This document shows, piece after piece, positions 1-9,869 of a stretch of 64,000 bases of DNA; the first letter of the stretch is position 1, and every line of letters begins with the position of its first letter. Source of the DNA: Panulirus ornatus (Eukaryota > Arthropoda > Malacostraca > Decapoda > Palinuridae). Made by a program: the position numbers and the translations under genes. Under the pieces are notes generated by a model, which worked only from the letters and a program-made list of their open reading frames with translations, did not search any database and was not told the DNA's origin. The stretch covers positions 29,004,297 to 29,068,296 of the forward strand of contig NC_092241.1 in NCBI RefSeq assembly GCF_036320965.1, written 5' to 3'.

Positions 1-690
1 ATTCGCTCACATCCATTATCGAGCTGTCATGTGCAATACGCCGAAGCCATAGTCCCACAGACCTTTCCCTGGTTCCCCCAGCTGCTTCATATGCTCTAGT
101 TCAGTCCATTCACGGCTTGTAGTCTCCTGTAAATCACTTTGCTTCAGTTCACTTTATCCCATGCACGCCTTTCGTCCTCCTACACGTTCAGGCTCCTGTG
201 ATTTGGACTCCCCTTTCTCCTTGTTCTCTCTGCATTCTAACATATGTATCTTTGTCAACCTCCTCTCTGTTTCTCCGTATGTCCAAACCGTTTCAGCACA
301 CGCTCCTCACCTCTCTCAACAACACACTTCTTATTACCACGCCTCTTTCTTACCCTATCATTACTTAATCGACCTTCCTCACATTACATACCGTCCTGAG
401 ACATTTTATTTAAATCACATGCACCCCCTTGCCTACTGTGTCATCTGTAGCCCATGCCTTGCATCCACGCAACATTGCTGGGATTACTATACCTTCAAAC
501 ATACCCATTTTCGCCTTCTCAGATGAAGGCCTCTTTCTCACACATTCCTCAATGCCCCCAGAACCCTAACCCCCTCACCTACCTTATGATTCACTTCCGC
601 TTCCATGGTTCCATTCGCTGCCATGTCCACTTCCAGATATCTAAAATGCTTCACTCTTGAAGATTCTACACTGAAATTCGCGCCTCCTCA
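1..690 (-). mobile_element. Family A (RTE-like) LINE relic, C-terminal RT region and 3' UTR
   Basis: Read on the minus strand this stretch is a strongly diverged copy of the LINE at 26086-27392: the same order of segments is found, from the 3' UTR (1-85, with the GAGCTGTCATGTGCAAT block) through the coding end to the segment encoding the strand after the FADD box (600-660). Many substitutions and stops break the frame, so it is dead. The window edge cuts its 3' end, so a tail would lie outside. Homology becomes hard to follow beyond about 690. Clade name is inferred from the protein of the better copy; identity with family A is seen directly by comparing the two stretches. Confidence 0.75.
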
Positions 691-888
691 ACCCTGTTGC
701 CTTGTTTTCTAAGATTATTGCCTTCCTTCCAAAACATTTTCTCCTCCTTGAAGTAATAAGTTTACCGATTATTCGCTCACCAGTACTCTGATTTGCCCTC
801 ATTTTCAATCCCTTAACCTTCCTCTTGACCTCTGCCGCTTTCTCTTGTATATCGCTCGGTTATATGCACTCCTTCCATGTAAATGCCA

Positions 889-890
<2 letters not shown>
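691..890 (-). other. C/T-rich continuation, possibly more of the same LINE
   Basis: Pyrimidine-rich on the plus strand and similar in style to the flanking LINE, with only patchy agreement with positions 26880-27000 (the segment encoding the region upstream of the LNGEKLEE stretch). It may be an old, heavily mutated extension of the element at 1-690 or unrelated sequence. No open frame of interest. Confidence 0.3.

Positions 891-950
<60 letters not shown>
891..950. repeat. (TA)30 microsatellite
   Basis: Sixty bases of pure TA dinucleotide lying between two minus-strand LINE fragments. The apparent open frames that run through it (poly Tyr-Ile) are artefacts of the dinucleotide. Confidence 0.97.
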
Positions 951-951
<1 letters not shown>

Positions 952-964
952 TTATATTTATATA

Positions 965-1195
965 TCACTCGATGTCCAAACCCCAAGTACTATAAATCTT
1001 TTCCACTTCATCTATCCAGCTCCATTTTGGTCTCCCCTTCCTCACTTCCTCCTCCACTTCTAGCATGTATACCCTCTTTGTCAGCCACACATTACTCATG
1101 GTATCAGTGAGTCCAAACCATTTCATCACACCCACTACATCTCCCTCAACCACACTCTTATTGCAACACCTCTACCTCACCTCTCTCATGTCTTT
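965..1195 (-). mobile_element. Family A LINE fragment, C-terminal end of RT ORF
   Basis: The minus strand encodes a 62-residue run (965-1153) with the pattern VVGVMKWFG...RLTKRVYMLEVE...RKGRPKW..IDEV, matching residues about 291-350 of the ORF at 26278-27390 ([37 protein letters not shown]). Homology continues upstream to about 1195 (matching [10 protein letters not shown]) after a stop or frame change. The 3' side stops at the (TA)30 tract, so the last about 20 codons and UTR are missing. It is a dead fragment. Confidence 0.75.
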
Positions 1196-1495
1196 GTGTT
1201 AGTGAATTTTCTTACCTAGACATAGAAGTCTATACAAATGTTCTCTCATACTTTAGTAATGTGCTACGATGCTTATCATTACTCTACTTAAGCAACAGTG
1301 ATAATAAAATATATATTACTCCTCTTCAATAAGGGCGGAATGTCCTCCACTAAGGAGTTCAGCTCCGGTTCCTAAACTGTGTCCGCTACCCACGGCTTAT
1401 TGCCCGAGCCTACCTGATTGTTGATAAGGATGAGGAATGACGAATCGTAAGTCTTAAATAGCAGGCTACACTGTATCCGGGTGGAGGGGGTAGTG
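1196..1495. other. No recognisable feature
   Basis: Mixed-composition sequence with no extended frame, repeat or element similarity that I can support. Confidence 0.5.
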
Positions 1496-1499
1496 GTGA

Positions 1500-1769
1500 T
1501 GTGGTGATGTGGTGATAATGAGACCAGTGGAGGTAGGGTGTGTGTGTGTGTGGTGATGATGAGGCCACCAACCAGTTGAGGTGATGGATCCTGTTTTAAT
1601 GAAGCTGTCAACCAGTGGAGGTGGTGGTAATGAGGCCACTAACCAGTTGAGGTGATGCATGTTGCAGTAATGAGGTCATCAACCAGTGGAGGTGGTAGTG
1701 ATGAGGTCACCGACCAGTTGAGGTGATGGATGTTGCAGTAGTGAGGTCGTGAACTCGTGGGAGGGGGTG

Positions 1770-1815
<46 letters not shown>

Positions 1816-1890
1816 TGATAATGAGGCCACCAACCACTGCAGATCGTGAGTGTAGCGGTGATGAGGCCACCAACCAATGGATGGGGGGTG
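1500..1890. repeat. Dimeric minisatellite, about 71-bp higher-order unit
   Basis: Units beginning AATGAGGCCACCAACCAG alternate between a long form (about 41 bp, ending GTTGAGGTGATGGATG) and a short form (about 31 bp, ending GTGGAGGTGGTGG). Long forms start near 1557, 1628 and 1699, exactly 71 bp apart, which shows a higher-order dimer. Degenerate units flank it, and a GT tract (1771-1814) interrupts it before two more partial units at 1821-1880. Confidence 0.85.
1771..1814. repeat. (TG)n microsatellite
   Basis: About 22 uninterrupted TG units embedded in the dimeric minisatellite; a shorter GT run is at 1539-1551 inside an earlier unit. Confidence 0.95.
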
Positions 1891-4734
1891 AGCGTGGCTG
1901 TTACGACGCCATCATTTGCCTCTCCAAGCATTTACAAATAACCCATCAAAGCTGTTCAGAATTTGTGTATTTTTGAACATTATTTGTATTAGAAATGAAT
2001 GAAAAGCTCATCGCCCTCTGATGGCTTCTCACGTCCTACAATTCCTGACACTAAGGGATGTTGAAGTAGGAGCTTAGCATTTAGGAAGATACGTTTTCTG
2101 GTTGTAGGCCAGACACACTAGTTGCATTTGTGACGCTTGCTTTATATCCAGGCTGCACTCACTGGTGAACGATCAGGTTTCAAGAAGGTGAAGAGAATGG
2201 CTACCTGTATTCACATTCCAACTCTGTTTTATCCCTTTAGCTGACTTTGACTTAAGAAACGAGAGGGAAAGAGAGAGAGAGAGAAAAAAAAAAAAACGGA
2301 ACTCGAGTTGCAGACTCTGATGGTCTTAAACCTATTTTCCTATTTGTTCTGTTGCATTAAAGTACTCAACTCGATCATTTTAAGCTAGCTCGTTCCGGAG
2401 AGGACATTCTGTATCTTCGGCAAGCATTGTTCAGTGTGTTATAAACGAGGTTAAGATATTTATAGAGTTGATGGTTAGTTCCACTATGGGTTGTTGTTCT
2501 ATAGAGTTTGTGGCTGTAACAACCGGAAGATGATTCCGGTTTCTGAATCTTCAGGAAAGATTAGATGACTGAAGATATGTAATTACGACCTTGTTTGACG
2601 CAATGCTTTCTTGTGTGTCAGCTGGGCAACTGGGGTCATCTGTGTGGGCTTGTGCCACATAATCTGTTATGTCTCTTAGTTTCGGTGTGTTCTGTTTAGG
2701 TACAGTCTTAGATTTAGTGTGTGTCGTTACCACTCTTCGTATATGCAATATATTCCACATGATTCACTGTTCATTAAGCCAAGCGTATGAATAGGTACAT
2801 CAGCCTGTGATTAAGACGATCAAAGCCGAATTAGAAATCTTTTAAAAACCTACATAGTACAGTATATGTTTACGGCAACTATAATTCAGTATATTCTTAA
2901 GTGTAATTAGAAGATAAACTTGGAAGTTGTAAATCGGCCTGAATGCAAATTCATTTTTTTTTCCTTTTTCTTTGAGTACGAGTGATACAAGTCTCGAGGT
3001 GTGTATATTAAAACCACTGTGTTTTGCCATCTTTCCAGTAGTGTAGTTTTGCCCCTCAATTCTTTGAAGAAACTTTACAATATCGTAAAAAGCTTTTCCT
3101 GTTTTTTTTAGGAGAGATGCAACAGTGCTGAAGATCAATTCCTATCTGTTTTTGATTCACTTTTGGAGGTAAAAATGTGACTAGTATTTAGTGTGTTTAG
3201 ATCGTTAAAAAGTGGTATATTATGAAAATGGTGCCTGCTAAATTTGCTTTAAATCTAGGATTTAATGGTATAAAGAAAGACACACGGTTTATTTCATATC
3301 ATCAAAAAATTAGATTGAATTTTTATTAGGAAAAATGGTGCTGAAGATCGAGAGGCCATGGCAGATGATGATCATATTTGACCTTTTATACAGGAAATTT
3401 TCCTTTGTGTCTGCTGTGTTCTTGATGTGTTTACATCAACCGCACAATATCAGCATAGTTCACGCCTGCGACCTGAGTGCGGGTAATGCGTAATACGTTC
3501 ATGTCTGAGGATGGTAGGCTGTCCATCATGTTACATGTAGTACAGATCTTTATATAGATGCCTTTCAGTTTAAGAATACGAACATCAAATCGTAAAATGG
3601 TTTGCAGAGTGAGGAAACCCACTGGGGCTCCACTCGACCTTGCAGCCAATAAGAGGAAGGGCTCAAGCAGTAGGCTCATCTGGCACATGATTCTTTTTAC
3701 TTTCATTTCATCGAGGTTCGCAGTCTTTGCACGATAGATTGATACAGAATCTAAGTCTCTAGAGTACACGGACTCACTTCTGTTGAATCCTTTTGGAATT
3801 CCTTTTCATGTTAGTCAGACGTCACAATGATCGCCACTGTCGTTAGTTTCGTTTGCAACTGATGCAAAGAATATACAAAAGTTAAATGTTTCATTTCTAT
3901 TCCTTTCCTCTTCGAAATTTCTTAGAAACTATATAAAGCTGAATTCAACTTCACCTTTTCTGATCGGCTTTTACATCTTCTGTTTGATGCATGAAGATAC
4001 AGAAAGGGTTTTCACTGGTGCCCTGCCTTTCATCTTTGTTACAGAGCCATAGCCATGTGTATGTGTATGCCGTCTTAACTGACAGTCGTCGCGTCTGTAT
4101 TAGCTCGTTTTATTCTTGATCACTTTGCGAGGGGAAGTTGGAAAATTAGACTGAAAGGGATGTTGTATGGGTCATCTGAGGACGTTGCAACGCATGTATA
4201 ACGACCTGATGAGTAACCAGACACAGAAAGAATGGGAAAGGTGGTAAATGAACCTGCTTTGTGGCAGAGCAACATAAAATCAAAAGTAAACTACATAAGT
4301 TAACCTATAGTCACAGTTCAACCGTGACCAGACACGTTAATGTCCACCATTAACTGTCACTCGTAAGTATGACATCATGGATCGTACGACCCAGCAGTGG
4401 TCGCTGGGGCTACAAAGGGCGATCATAGAGGCCATTCAAAACACTGAGACCCACGGGGCTGGTGGTCCTTATTGTACCCAGCCCCAGACTTGCCTTCATC
4501 CTCCTCCCTTCGTGTGGCCACTTTACACACACCGTCAATAAAACACCATCATCATCATCATCAGCAGCAGCACCACATGCAAAAGTAATGACACACTGGT
4601 TCCTTTTTGCAGTATATGGCACCCGCTCCTGCCATGCTTCTCTCGACTTGAAGAGGAGATGATTAGGACAAACGATTCCCTGGCAGAACAAGCTTGCTCT
4701 GGTGGAGGGTTAAAAGAATTTCGTATTGAGTGAC
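1891..4734. other. Long stretch without a recognised gene
   Basis: A mostly AT-rich stretch. It holds a short GA tract followed by an A-run (2264-2296). The open frames present (for example 2842-3138 and 3431-3769, both minus, 98 and 112 codons) match no family I recognise, have no clear splice sites or repeats, and are of a length expected by chance. I see no element boundary. Confidence 0.5.
3431..3769 (-). CDS. Unrecognised 112-codon open frame, probably spurious
   Basis: An uninterrupted frame with a hydrophobic patch (LLLEPFLLLAARSSG) near residue 35. I do not recognise a domain, and there is no promoter, neighbour or splice signal supporting it. Stop codons on both sides and AT-rich surroundings make chance the simplest explanation. 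Listed so that the stretch is described. Confidence 0.1.
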   Translation of the reverse strand: MYSRDLDSVSIYRAKTANLDEMKVKRIMCQMSLLLEPFLLLAARSSGAPVGFLTLQTILRFDVRILKLKGIYIKICTTCNMMDSLPSSDMNVLRITRTQVAGVNYADIVRLM

Positions 4735-4845
4735 TTACCTCATGCATACTGCAACACCTGATTTCCCTCAGACAATATCCTGCTCGGCAGAGCCTTAACG
4801 TTTTTGCCACATTTACTAGCCAGGGGGCGTTCAACCTGAACACAT
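4735..4845 (-). other. Possible minus-strand exon with strong 5' splice site
   Basis: Reading the minus strand, a candidate acceptor (TGTGTTCAG at about 4846) is followed by 111 nt and then a near-consensus donor, ATGAG|GTAAGT, at about 4735. One frame is open through the segment and beyond its 5' side (residues include LNAPWLVNVAKTLRLCRAG). No protein family is recognised and the acceptor has a poor pyrimidine tract, so this is only a weak candidate. Confidence 0.15.
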
Positions 4846-4979
4846 TTAAGTTTAAGAGCTGCTTAACCAAACTAATTTGATGCAAATTAATATACTTTTA
4901 CCATGATGAAAAAACATACACCATTTTTTTACCTAAAGATGAGATGTTCTTCTCCCTCCTCCTTACATCTAATACCTTC

Positions 4980-5053
<74 letters not shown>
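4980..5053. repeat. (TA)n microsatellite
   Basis: About 73 bases of TA repeat; a 66-bp unique spacer separates it from the next TA tract at 5120-5188. Confidence 0.96.
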
Positions 5054-5057
<4 letters not shown>

Positions 5058-5116
5058 GAATCGGTGGCATGATTTGGCTGAGACGGCACAGGCAGTTTAA
5101 AGTCGTCTTTTTAACC

Positions 5117-5119
<3 letters not shown>

Positions 5120-5188
<69 letters not shown>
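5120..5188. repeat. (TA)n microsatellite
   Basis: Sixty-nine bases of TA repeat that end exactly where a family A LINE 3' UTR fragment begins. Confidence 0.96.
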
Positions 5189-5190
<2 letters not shown>

Positions 5191-5470
5191 AAGGGTCAGT
5201 GGGGCCTGGATGTGGGTAGGGAGCTGTGATTTCTGTGCATTACACATGACAGCTCGAGTGTGGATGTGAGCGGATGTGGCCTCTCTTTGACGGTTTCTTG
5301 GCGTTACCTCGCTGACGTAGGGTTCGGCGACAAGTGTGCGGGAGAAGAAAAGAATGCATATGTAAGATTTCCTCTTTTCTTTTATGCATGCGTGCTGTTT
5401 CCTGTGGGGCGTGGGTGGCGTCGGGAACGGATGTCGGTGAACAAGTATGAATATGAACACGTGTGTATAT
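5189..5470 (+). mobile_element. Family A LINE 3' UTR fragment
   Basis: Starts with GTGGGGCCTGGATGTGG followed by GAGCTGTGATTTC and ACATGACAGCTCGAG, the same block order seen at 23355-23420, 12105-12170 and on the minus strand at 44860-44915. A decayed version of the family stem-loop (GCGTTACCTCGCTGACG) is at 5302-5320. Coding sequence is absent, so this is a 3' UTR-only fragment directly downstream of a TA tract. The part after 5345 is less well matched. Confidence 0.65.
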
Positions 5471-5482
5471 GTATATATATAT

Positions 5483-5791
5483 GTGAGGTGGTTTGATCGA
5501 GTGAGTAAAGTAAGGGTAAGAGAGATGTGTGGAAATAAAAAGAGCGTGGTTGAGAGAGCAGAAGAGGGTGTTTTGAAGTGGTTTGGGCACATGGAGAGAA
5601 TGAGTGAGGAAAGATTGACCAAGAGGATATATGTGTCGGAGGTGGAGGGAACGAGGAGAAGAGGGAGACCAAATTGGAGGTGGAAAGATGGAGTGAAAAA
5701 GATTTTGTGTGATTGGGGCCTGAACATGCAGGAGGGTGAAAGGAGGGCAAGGAATAGAGTGAATTGGAGCGATGTGGTATACCGGGGTTGA
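5483..5791 (+). pseudogene. C-terminal fragment of family A reverse transcriptase ORF
   Basis: One hundred and two codons in frame to the stop, starting [17 protein letters not shown] and ending [10 protein letters not shown]. It matches residues 269-370 of the ORF at 26278-27390 with a handful of changes (for example N277K, R346W, H365D). It contains the GHMERM motif, the [13 protein letters not shown] segment and the [13 protein letters not shown] block found at the C-terminus of many RTE-type LINE proteins. The catalytic RT core is missing through 5' truncation, so it cannot be functional. An in-frame ATG at 5447 lies in TA-rich DNA outside the homology. Confidence 0.85.
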
Positions 5792-5985
5792 CGTGCTGTC
5801 AGTGGATTGAATCAAGGCATGTGAAGCGTCTGGGGTAAACCATGGAAAGTTGTGTAGGTATGTATATTTGCGTGTGTGGACGTATGTATATACATGTGTA
5901 TGGGGGGGGGGGTTGGGCCATTTCTTTCGTCTGTTTCCTTGCGCTACCTCGCAAACGCGGGAGACAGCGACAAAGTATAAAAAAA
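5483..5985 (+). mobile_element. Young family A LINE 3' end
   Basis: From the codons for VRWFDRV to the A-rich tail this is nearly identical to the minus-strand copy at 26086-26580, including the 3' UTR with a G-run, TTGGGCCATTTC, and the stem-loop in the form CCTCGCAAACGCGGG (5948-5962). It is 5' truncated at a short TA-rich run (5465-5482). The tail is an A-run of about 13 followed by TA repeats with the same early TG interruption as the other copy, implying recent mobilisation from a common source. Confidence 0.85.
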
Positions 5986-5991
5986 AAAAAA

Positions 5992-6024
<33 letters not shown>

Positions 6025-6030
6025 TATATG
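5977..6030. repeat. LINE poly(A) plus (TA)n tail
   Basis: An A-run followed by TA repeats interrupted by TGTATA, then GTGT-rich sequence. It forms the tail of the LINE ending at 5985. Confidence 0.85.
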
Positions 6031-6054
6031 GGTGTGTATGTGTGTGTGTATTTA

Positions 6055-7380
6055 CGGAGGATGAAAGCCGGCAAGACAGCGGGTTAGGATGGTATTGAAG
6101 TTGAATTTATCAAGAAAGGGGGTGACTGTGTTACTGATTGGTTGGTAAGGATATTCATTGTATGTATGGATCATATTGAAGTGCCTGAGGATTGGCGGAA
6201 TGCATGCATAGTGCCATTGTACAAAGGCGATAAAAATGAGTGTTCAAACTACAGAGGTACAAGTTTGTTGAGTATTCTTGCAAAATTGTATGAGAGGGTA
6301 CTGGTTGAGAGGGTGAAGGTAGGTACAGAGCATCAGATAAGGAGCAGCAGTGTGGTTTCAGAAGTGACAGAGGATGTGTGGATCAGGTGTTTGCTTTGAA
6401 GAATGTGTGAGAAATACTTAGGAAAACAGATGGATTTGTATGTGGCATTTATTGTTCTAGAGAAGGCATATGATACGGTTGATAGAGATGCTTTGTGAAA
6501 GGTCTTAAGAGTATACGGTGTGGGAGGTAAGCTGCTAGAAGCAGTGAGAAGTTTTTATCAAGGGTGTAAGGTATGTGTACGTGTAGGAAGAGAATAGAGT
6601 GACTGGTTCCCAATGAAGGCCGGTTTGCGGCAGGGGTGTGTGATGTCCCCATGGTTGTTAAATTTGTTTATGGATAGAGTGGTTTGGGAGGTAAATGCAA
6701 GAGTTTTGGAGATAGGGGCGAGTGTGCAGTCTGTTGTGGATTAGGGGGCCTGGGAAGTGAGTCAGTTGTAGTTTGCCGATTATACAGCTCTGGTGGTTGA
6801 TTCGAGTGAGAAACTGCAGAAGTTGGTGACTGAGTTTGGAATGTGTGAATATGAATGGAGAAAAATTGGAGAAAGTGAGGTGTTCTAAATATCTAGGAGT
6901 GGAATTAGCAGCGAATGGAACCATGGAAGTGGAAGTGAGTCATAGGGTGGGGGAGGGCGAGAAGGTTCTGGGAGCGATGAAGAATGTGTGGAATGAGAGA
7001 AAGTTATCTCGGAGACCGAAAATTGGTATGTTTGAAGGAATAGTAGTTCCAGCAGCTAGAAATTTAGTGTGAACGAATGTGGCCTTTTTTGTTTGTTCCT
7101 GGCGCTGCCTCGCTGGAGGGGGGGATGCTATTTCGAGTGTGGCGGGGTGGCAACGGGAATGGATGAGGGCAGCAGATATGGATATGTACATGTGTATACA
7201 TGTATATGTTTGTGTATTTATATGTATGTATCGTTGAAATGTATGTATATGTATATGTGCGTGTGTGGGCGTTTAAGTATATACATGTGTATGTGAGTGG
7301 GTTGGACCATTCCTCGTCTGTTTCCCTGCGCTACCTCGCTAACGCAGGAGACGGCGGTTATCATAAATGACTATAAAAAG
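6055..7380 (+). mobile_element. Internally deleted family A LINE copy
   Basis: Reaches further 5' than any other copy here: it begins in the sequence encoding the N-terminal part of the RT (AGKTAGLDGIEVEFIKKGG with one stop, then PEDWRNACIVPLYKGDK). RT motifs follow in order up to a FEGIVVP equivalent at about 7045. There the coding part ends abruptly and joins the 3' UTR (GTGAACGAATGTGGCC, 7071-7086) at a short microhomology, CAGCTAGA. About 135 codons are lost, with a smaller internal deletion near 6840. The 3' UTR carries two stem-loop-like blocks (7098-7120 decayed, 7325-7345) before the TA tract. Confidence 0.85.
6058..7072 (+). pseudogene. Degenerate family A reverse transcriptase
   Basis: Conceptual reading shows, in order: an RT N-terminal block (PEDWRNACIVPLYKGDK, 6184-6234), NYRGTSLLSI, a QCGFRS-like stretch (6346), MDLYVAFIVLEKAYDTV (6430-6483; the catalytic Asp of motif A is replaced by Val in VLEKAYD), GLRQGCVMSP (6627-6656), and a FADY version of the FADD box (6773-6786). 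Stops interrupt it at 6496, 6595, 6742 and before the FADY box. The polymerase aspartates are damaged and the frame broken, so it is a clear pseudogene. Deletions remove the segment equivalent to residues about 138-170 of the better copy. Confidence 0.85.

Positions 7381-7383
<3 letters not shown>

Positions 7384-7451
<68 letters not shown>
7384..7451. repeat. (TA)n microsatellite at LINE 3' end
   Basis: Sixty-eight bases of TA directly after the LINE tail (ATCATAAATGACTATAAAAAG). Confidence 0.96.
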
Positions 7452-7453
<2 letters not shown>

Positions 7454-9869
7454 CTGTTTTGAATTAGGTTATTGATTTTTTTTCATTGCGAAAGTTACTA
7501 CCATTTTGCATCCTGTTTCTTACTTTTTTTGCGACCAGTAAAAACATTTCGACATGATTTCACTTCCTTGATCGTTCTCTGAGCTGTAATGTGTGATCTG
7601 ATTTATAGAACGATGCTCTCGTCCTGCTTTACTACAGGCGTTCAAATCAGTCTTATATAATGTTTAACTTTAGATCCTGAATACCAGGAGAGTCCCGGTA
7701 TGTGACACGGTAATATAAAACAAATTGATTGTAGTCAAGTTTTTTTACCGAGTTTTACTGACGCTGTTAAAGTCTTTGCATGGAGATACTGTGGCTAGCT
7801 TGAGGCGGCAGTGCACGCAAACCCACCTCCACCCCGACTTCAAGCCCAAAACCTCAGGTGGTGATACTGCAAGGCACACAACCCTACCCTCCTCCCATCT
7901 GATCGCAACGTTGCAAGCCTGTAGCTGCCTTGCATTTAGCCCCATAGGCACCCTAGGCTCCCAACCCTCCTCCTTAGCTTGTGATACCCTGGTGGTGGCT
8001 GAGCGCGCAGTCCCCCTCTCTACTCCATCAACCTCCAGGATTACCCTACGTATCACCTCAACTGTTCGGTGCTGCATCCAACCCAGGGTGGCTGTTAATG
8101 AGGACATAAAATGCTCGTCTGAACCATGGTACGAGACGCCTTACACGTTGGGTCTTGTCATTTTGCTCTCTCTTTCTCCCGTCGGTTTTATTGCATATGG
8201 TTAATCTGGTGCATCAGCGGTCTTAAAGTCGAGCCGCAGCCACTTCGCGGGAAAAAAGGTGAACGTTGACTTGTATTCCCTGGCGGACGACGCCACCCTT
8301 GGTGGTAGGAATTGCTGACAGTATCACTGTATCGGTCCATAATGATGGGGAAGTTGTCCTGCTGTCACTCTTTGATGGCGTCTGTGCATAACTAATCCTG
8401 CGTCGGTAAAAGAGGATCATTTGTAACATGTCCTGTGGACGCCTTAATCGTTCATGCCAAGCGCTAATCAAGAGGGCATGCTTGTTGCACGGAAGAGCTA
8501 CCACCAGACTAAAGCAGGGTTGATCACCTCATGGGGGGAGGCTATGCTCCATCTTACCTGTCTGCTGAGCATTTTTTTTTGTGTTCCACTGGTTGGTAAT
8601 TGGTCACAGTTGACTACTATGTTTAATTGGAATTTGAGGATTCAGCGTTGGACTTGCTGACCAATTACCTTCGAATCTGCGAGCAAACATCTGGAGCAGT
8701 TGACCCTCCCACCTCACTTCAGGGAAGTCGAGGAAAGGAAATAATGTATTCCCAAAGTTCTTATGGCAGTTGTCGCCTGGGCTTGCTCCACCTCGCACAG
8801 GCAAGGAGGAGTGTTGTTGGTATGTCGTCTCTTATATTCTGACTATCACCTAAAGGATCACTACTGTTTCGTCACATTTATAAATTATATTGACTGTAGT
8901 GTGCAAAAAAAAAGGGATAGTTATTGCACGCAAGGTAGTAGCTTGGGAAATTATATTGTGATCAACTAAGAAGTGATAGTATCATAATTCATTGTTAGTT
9001 AATTAAATTTGCAAAACTTATTTAGACTTTGAATCTAGAAATTTTACCGTTTCATGTGTAAGCATTCAAAAACAGAGAGACTCTCTATATCCACTGTAAG
9101 AGAAATTTCTATACAATTCTACATCATGTAAATGTAGATGTTTCTCCCCCAATTCACTTCTGTTTCTGGGTTCACTATCAACATATGAATTCGGTACAAC
9201 AGACATATTACGAAGCTCGGCCATTGCACATTAAGTAAAGACTTATCGTGTACAGTATATGTTATGATGATCGAAGAAGGTTTGGCAAGATAACGCGTTG
9301 GAAAACCCATAGATACAGTAGATTTTGTGTGGACTATTTCAGACTGTGAATCTACGCTTTTCCCACAGTATTGTATGTGTCCTTTCTTAAGGCCAGAGAA
9401 GCTCTGTATCACATACAGGAGATACATTACACAATTCTATATTTTCATTTATATGTAGTTGACTCCTATTTCAAGCACTGTAGCCTGGCCACAGAGGAGT
9501 ACACACAACCAAGACATTATGATCAACCAGGCTAAAGATTTCTTCCCATAGTAAAGCAGTACCAAGAATCTCAACCAAATTTTAGTTCTGTCCTCCTTTA
9601 TGTATATCAGTATTTCTGTTCTTACGTCTGCCTCGTTGCCAAGTGTGGCTGTACCGTAATATTTTCCCCTACGATGGTGGGCTTCACCATCTCACATCAA
9701 CAGAATCACTCTCGCCTCACAAAGTCAATCACGTCACATGAGTTCCTCTAGTTACCCTCACGACGAATTTTCGTCTTTAATGTTTAGTGACTTTCAGATT
9801 TTATTCATACATCTGTACCATTTCCGATCAAATATCTCTTCTGAGCCTAACTTAAGCTTTTTTCCATAT
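7452..9869. other. Stretch without a recognised gene
   Basis: Contains a locally GC-richer segment (about 7780-8110) in which both strands are open (see 7745-8107), and short frames at 8223-8504 and 8604-8804 (minus) that I do not recognise. No tandem repeat or mobile-element homology is evident. Confidence 0.45.
7745..8107 (-). CDS. Unrecognised 120-codon frame in GC-richer DNA
   Basis: A minus-strand frame overlapping an equally open plus-strand frame (7725-8204, 159 codons). Composition is more GC-rich than the surroundings, which favours open frames on both strands. The minus frame reads VEVIRRVILEVDGVERGTA near its start and has no low-complexity runs, but no domain is recognised and no splice sites bracket it. 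It could be an exon remnant, a relic of an unknown repeat, or chance. Confidence 0.15.
   Translation of the reverse strand: MSSLTATLGWMQHRTVEVIRRVILEVDGVERGTARSATTRVSQAKEEGWEPRVPMGLNARQLQACNVAIRWEEGRVVCLAVSPPEVLGLKSGWRWVCVHCRLKLATVSPCKDFNSVSKTR

Noticed and set aside
5050..5070. Shared 15-mer TACATCGAATCGGTG next to TA tracts at 5053 and 25954
   Set aside because: A few exact 15-mer matches are expected by chance in 64 kb; similarity does not extend and the orientation relative to the TA tract differs.
5240..5815. Minus-strand frames of up to 249 codons overlapping 4978-5815
   Set aside because: They are antisense to the plus-strand LINE end and include translated TA repeats.
891..6087. Frames with long Tyr-Ile runs over TA tracts (also 25839-26227, 42742-42933 and 44059-44473)
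   Set aside because: They are translations of the TA dinucleotide repeat and carry no coding signal.
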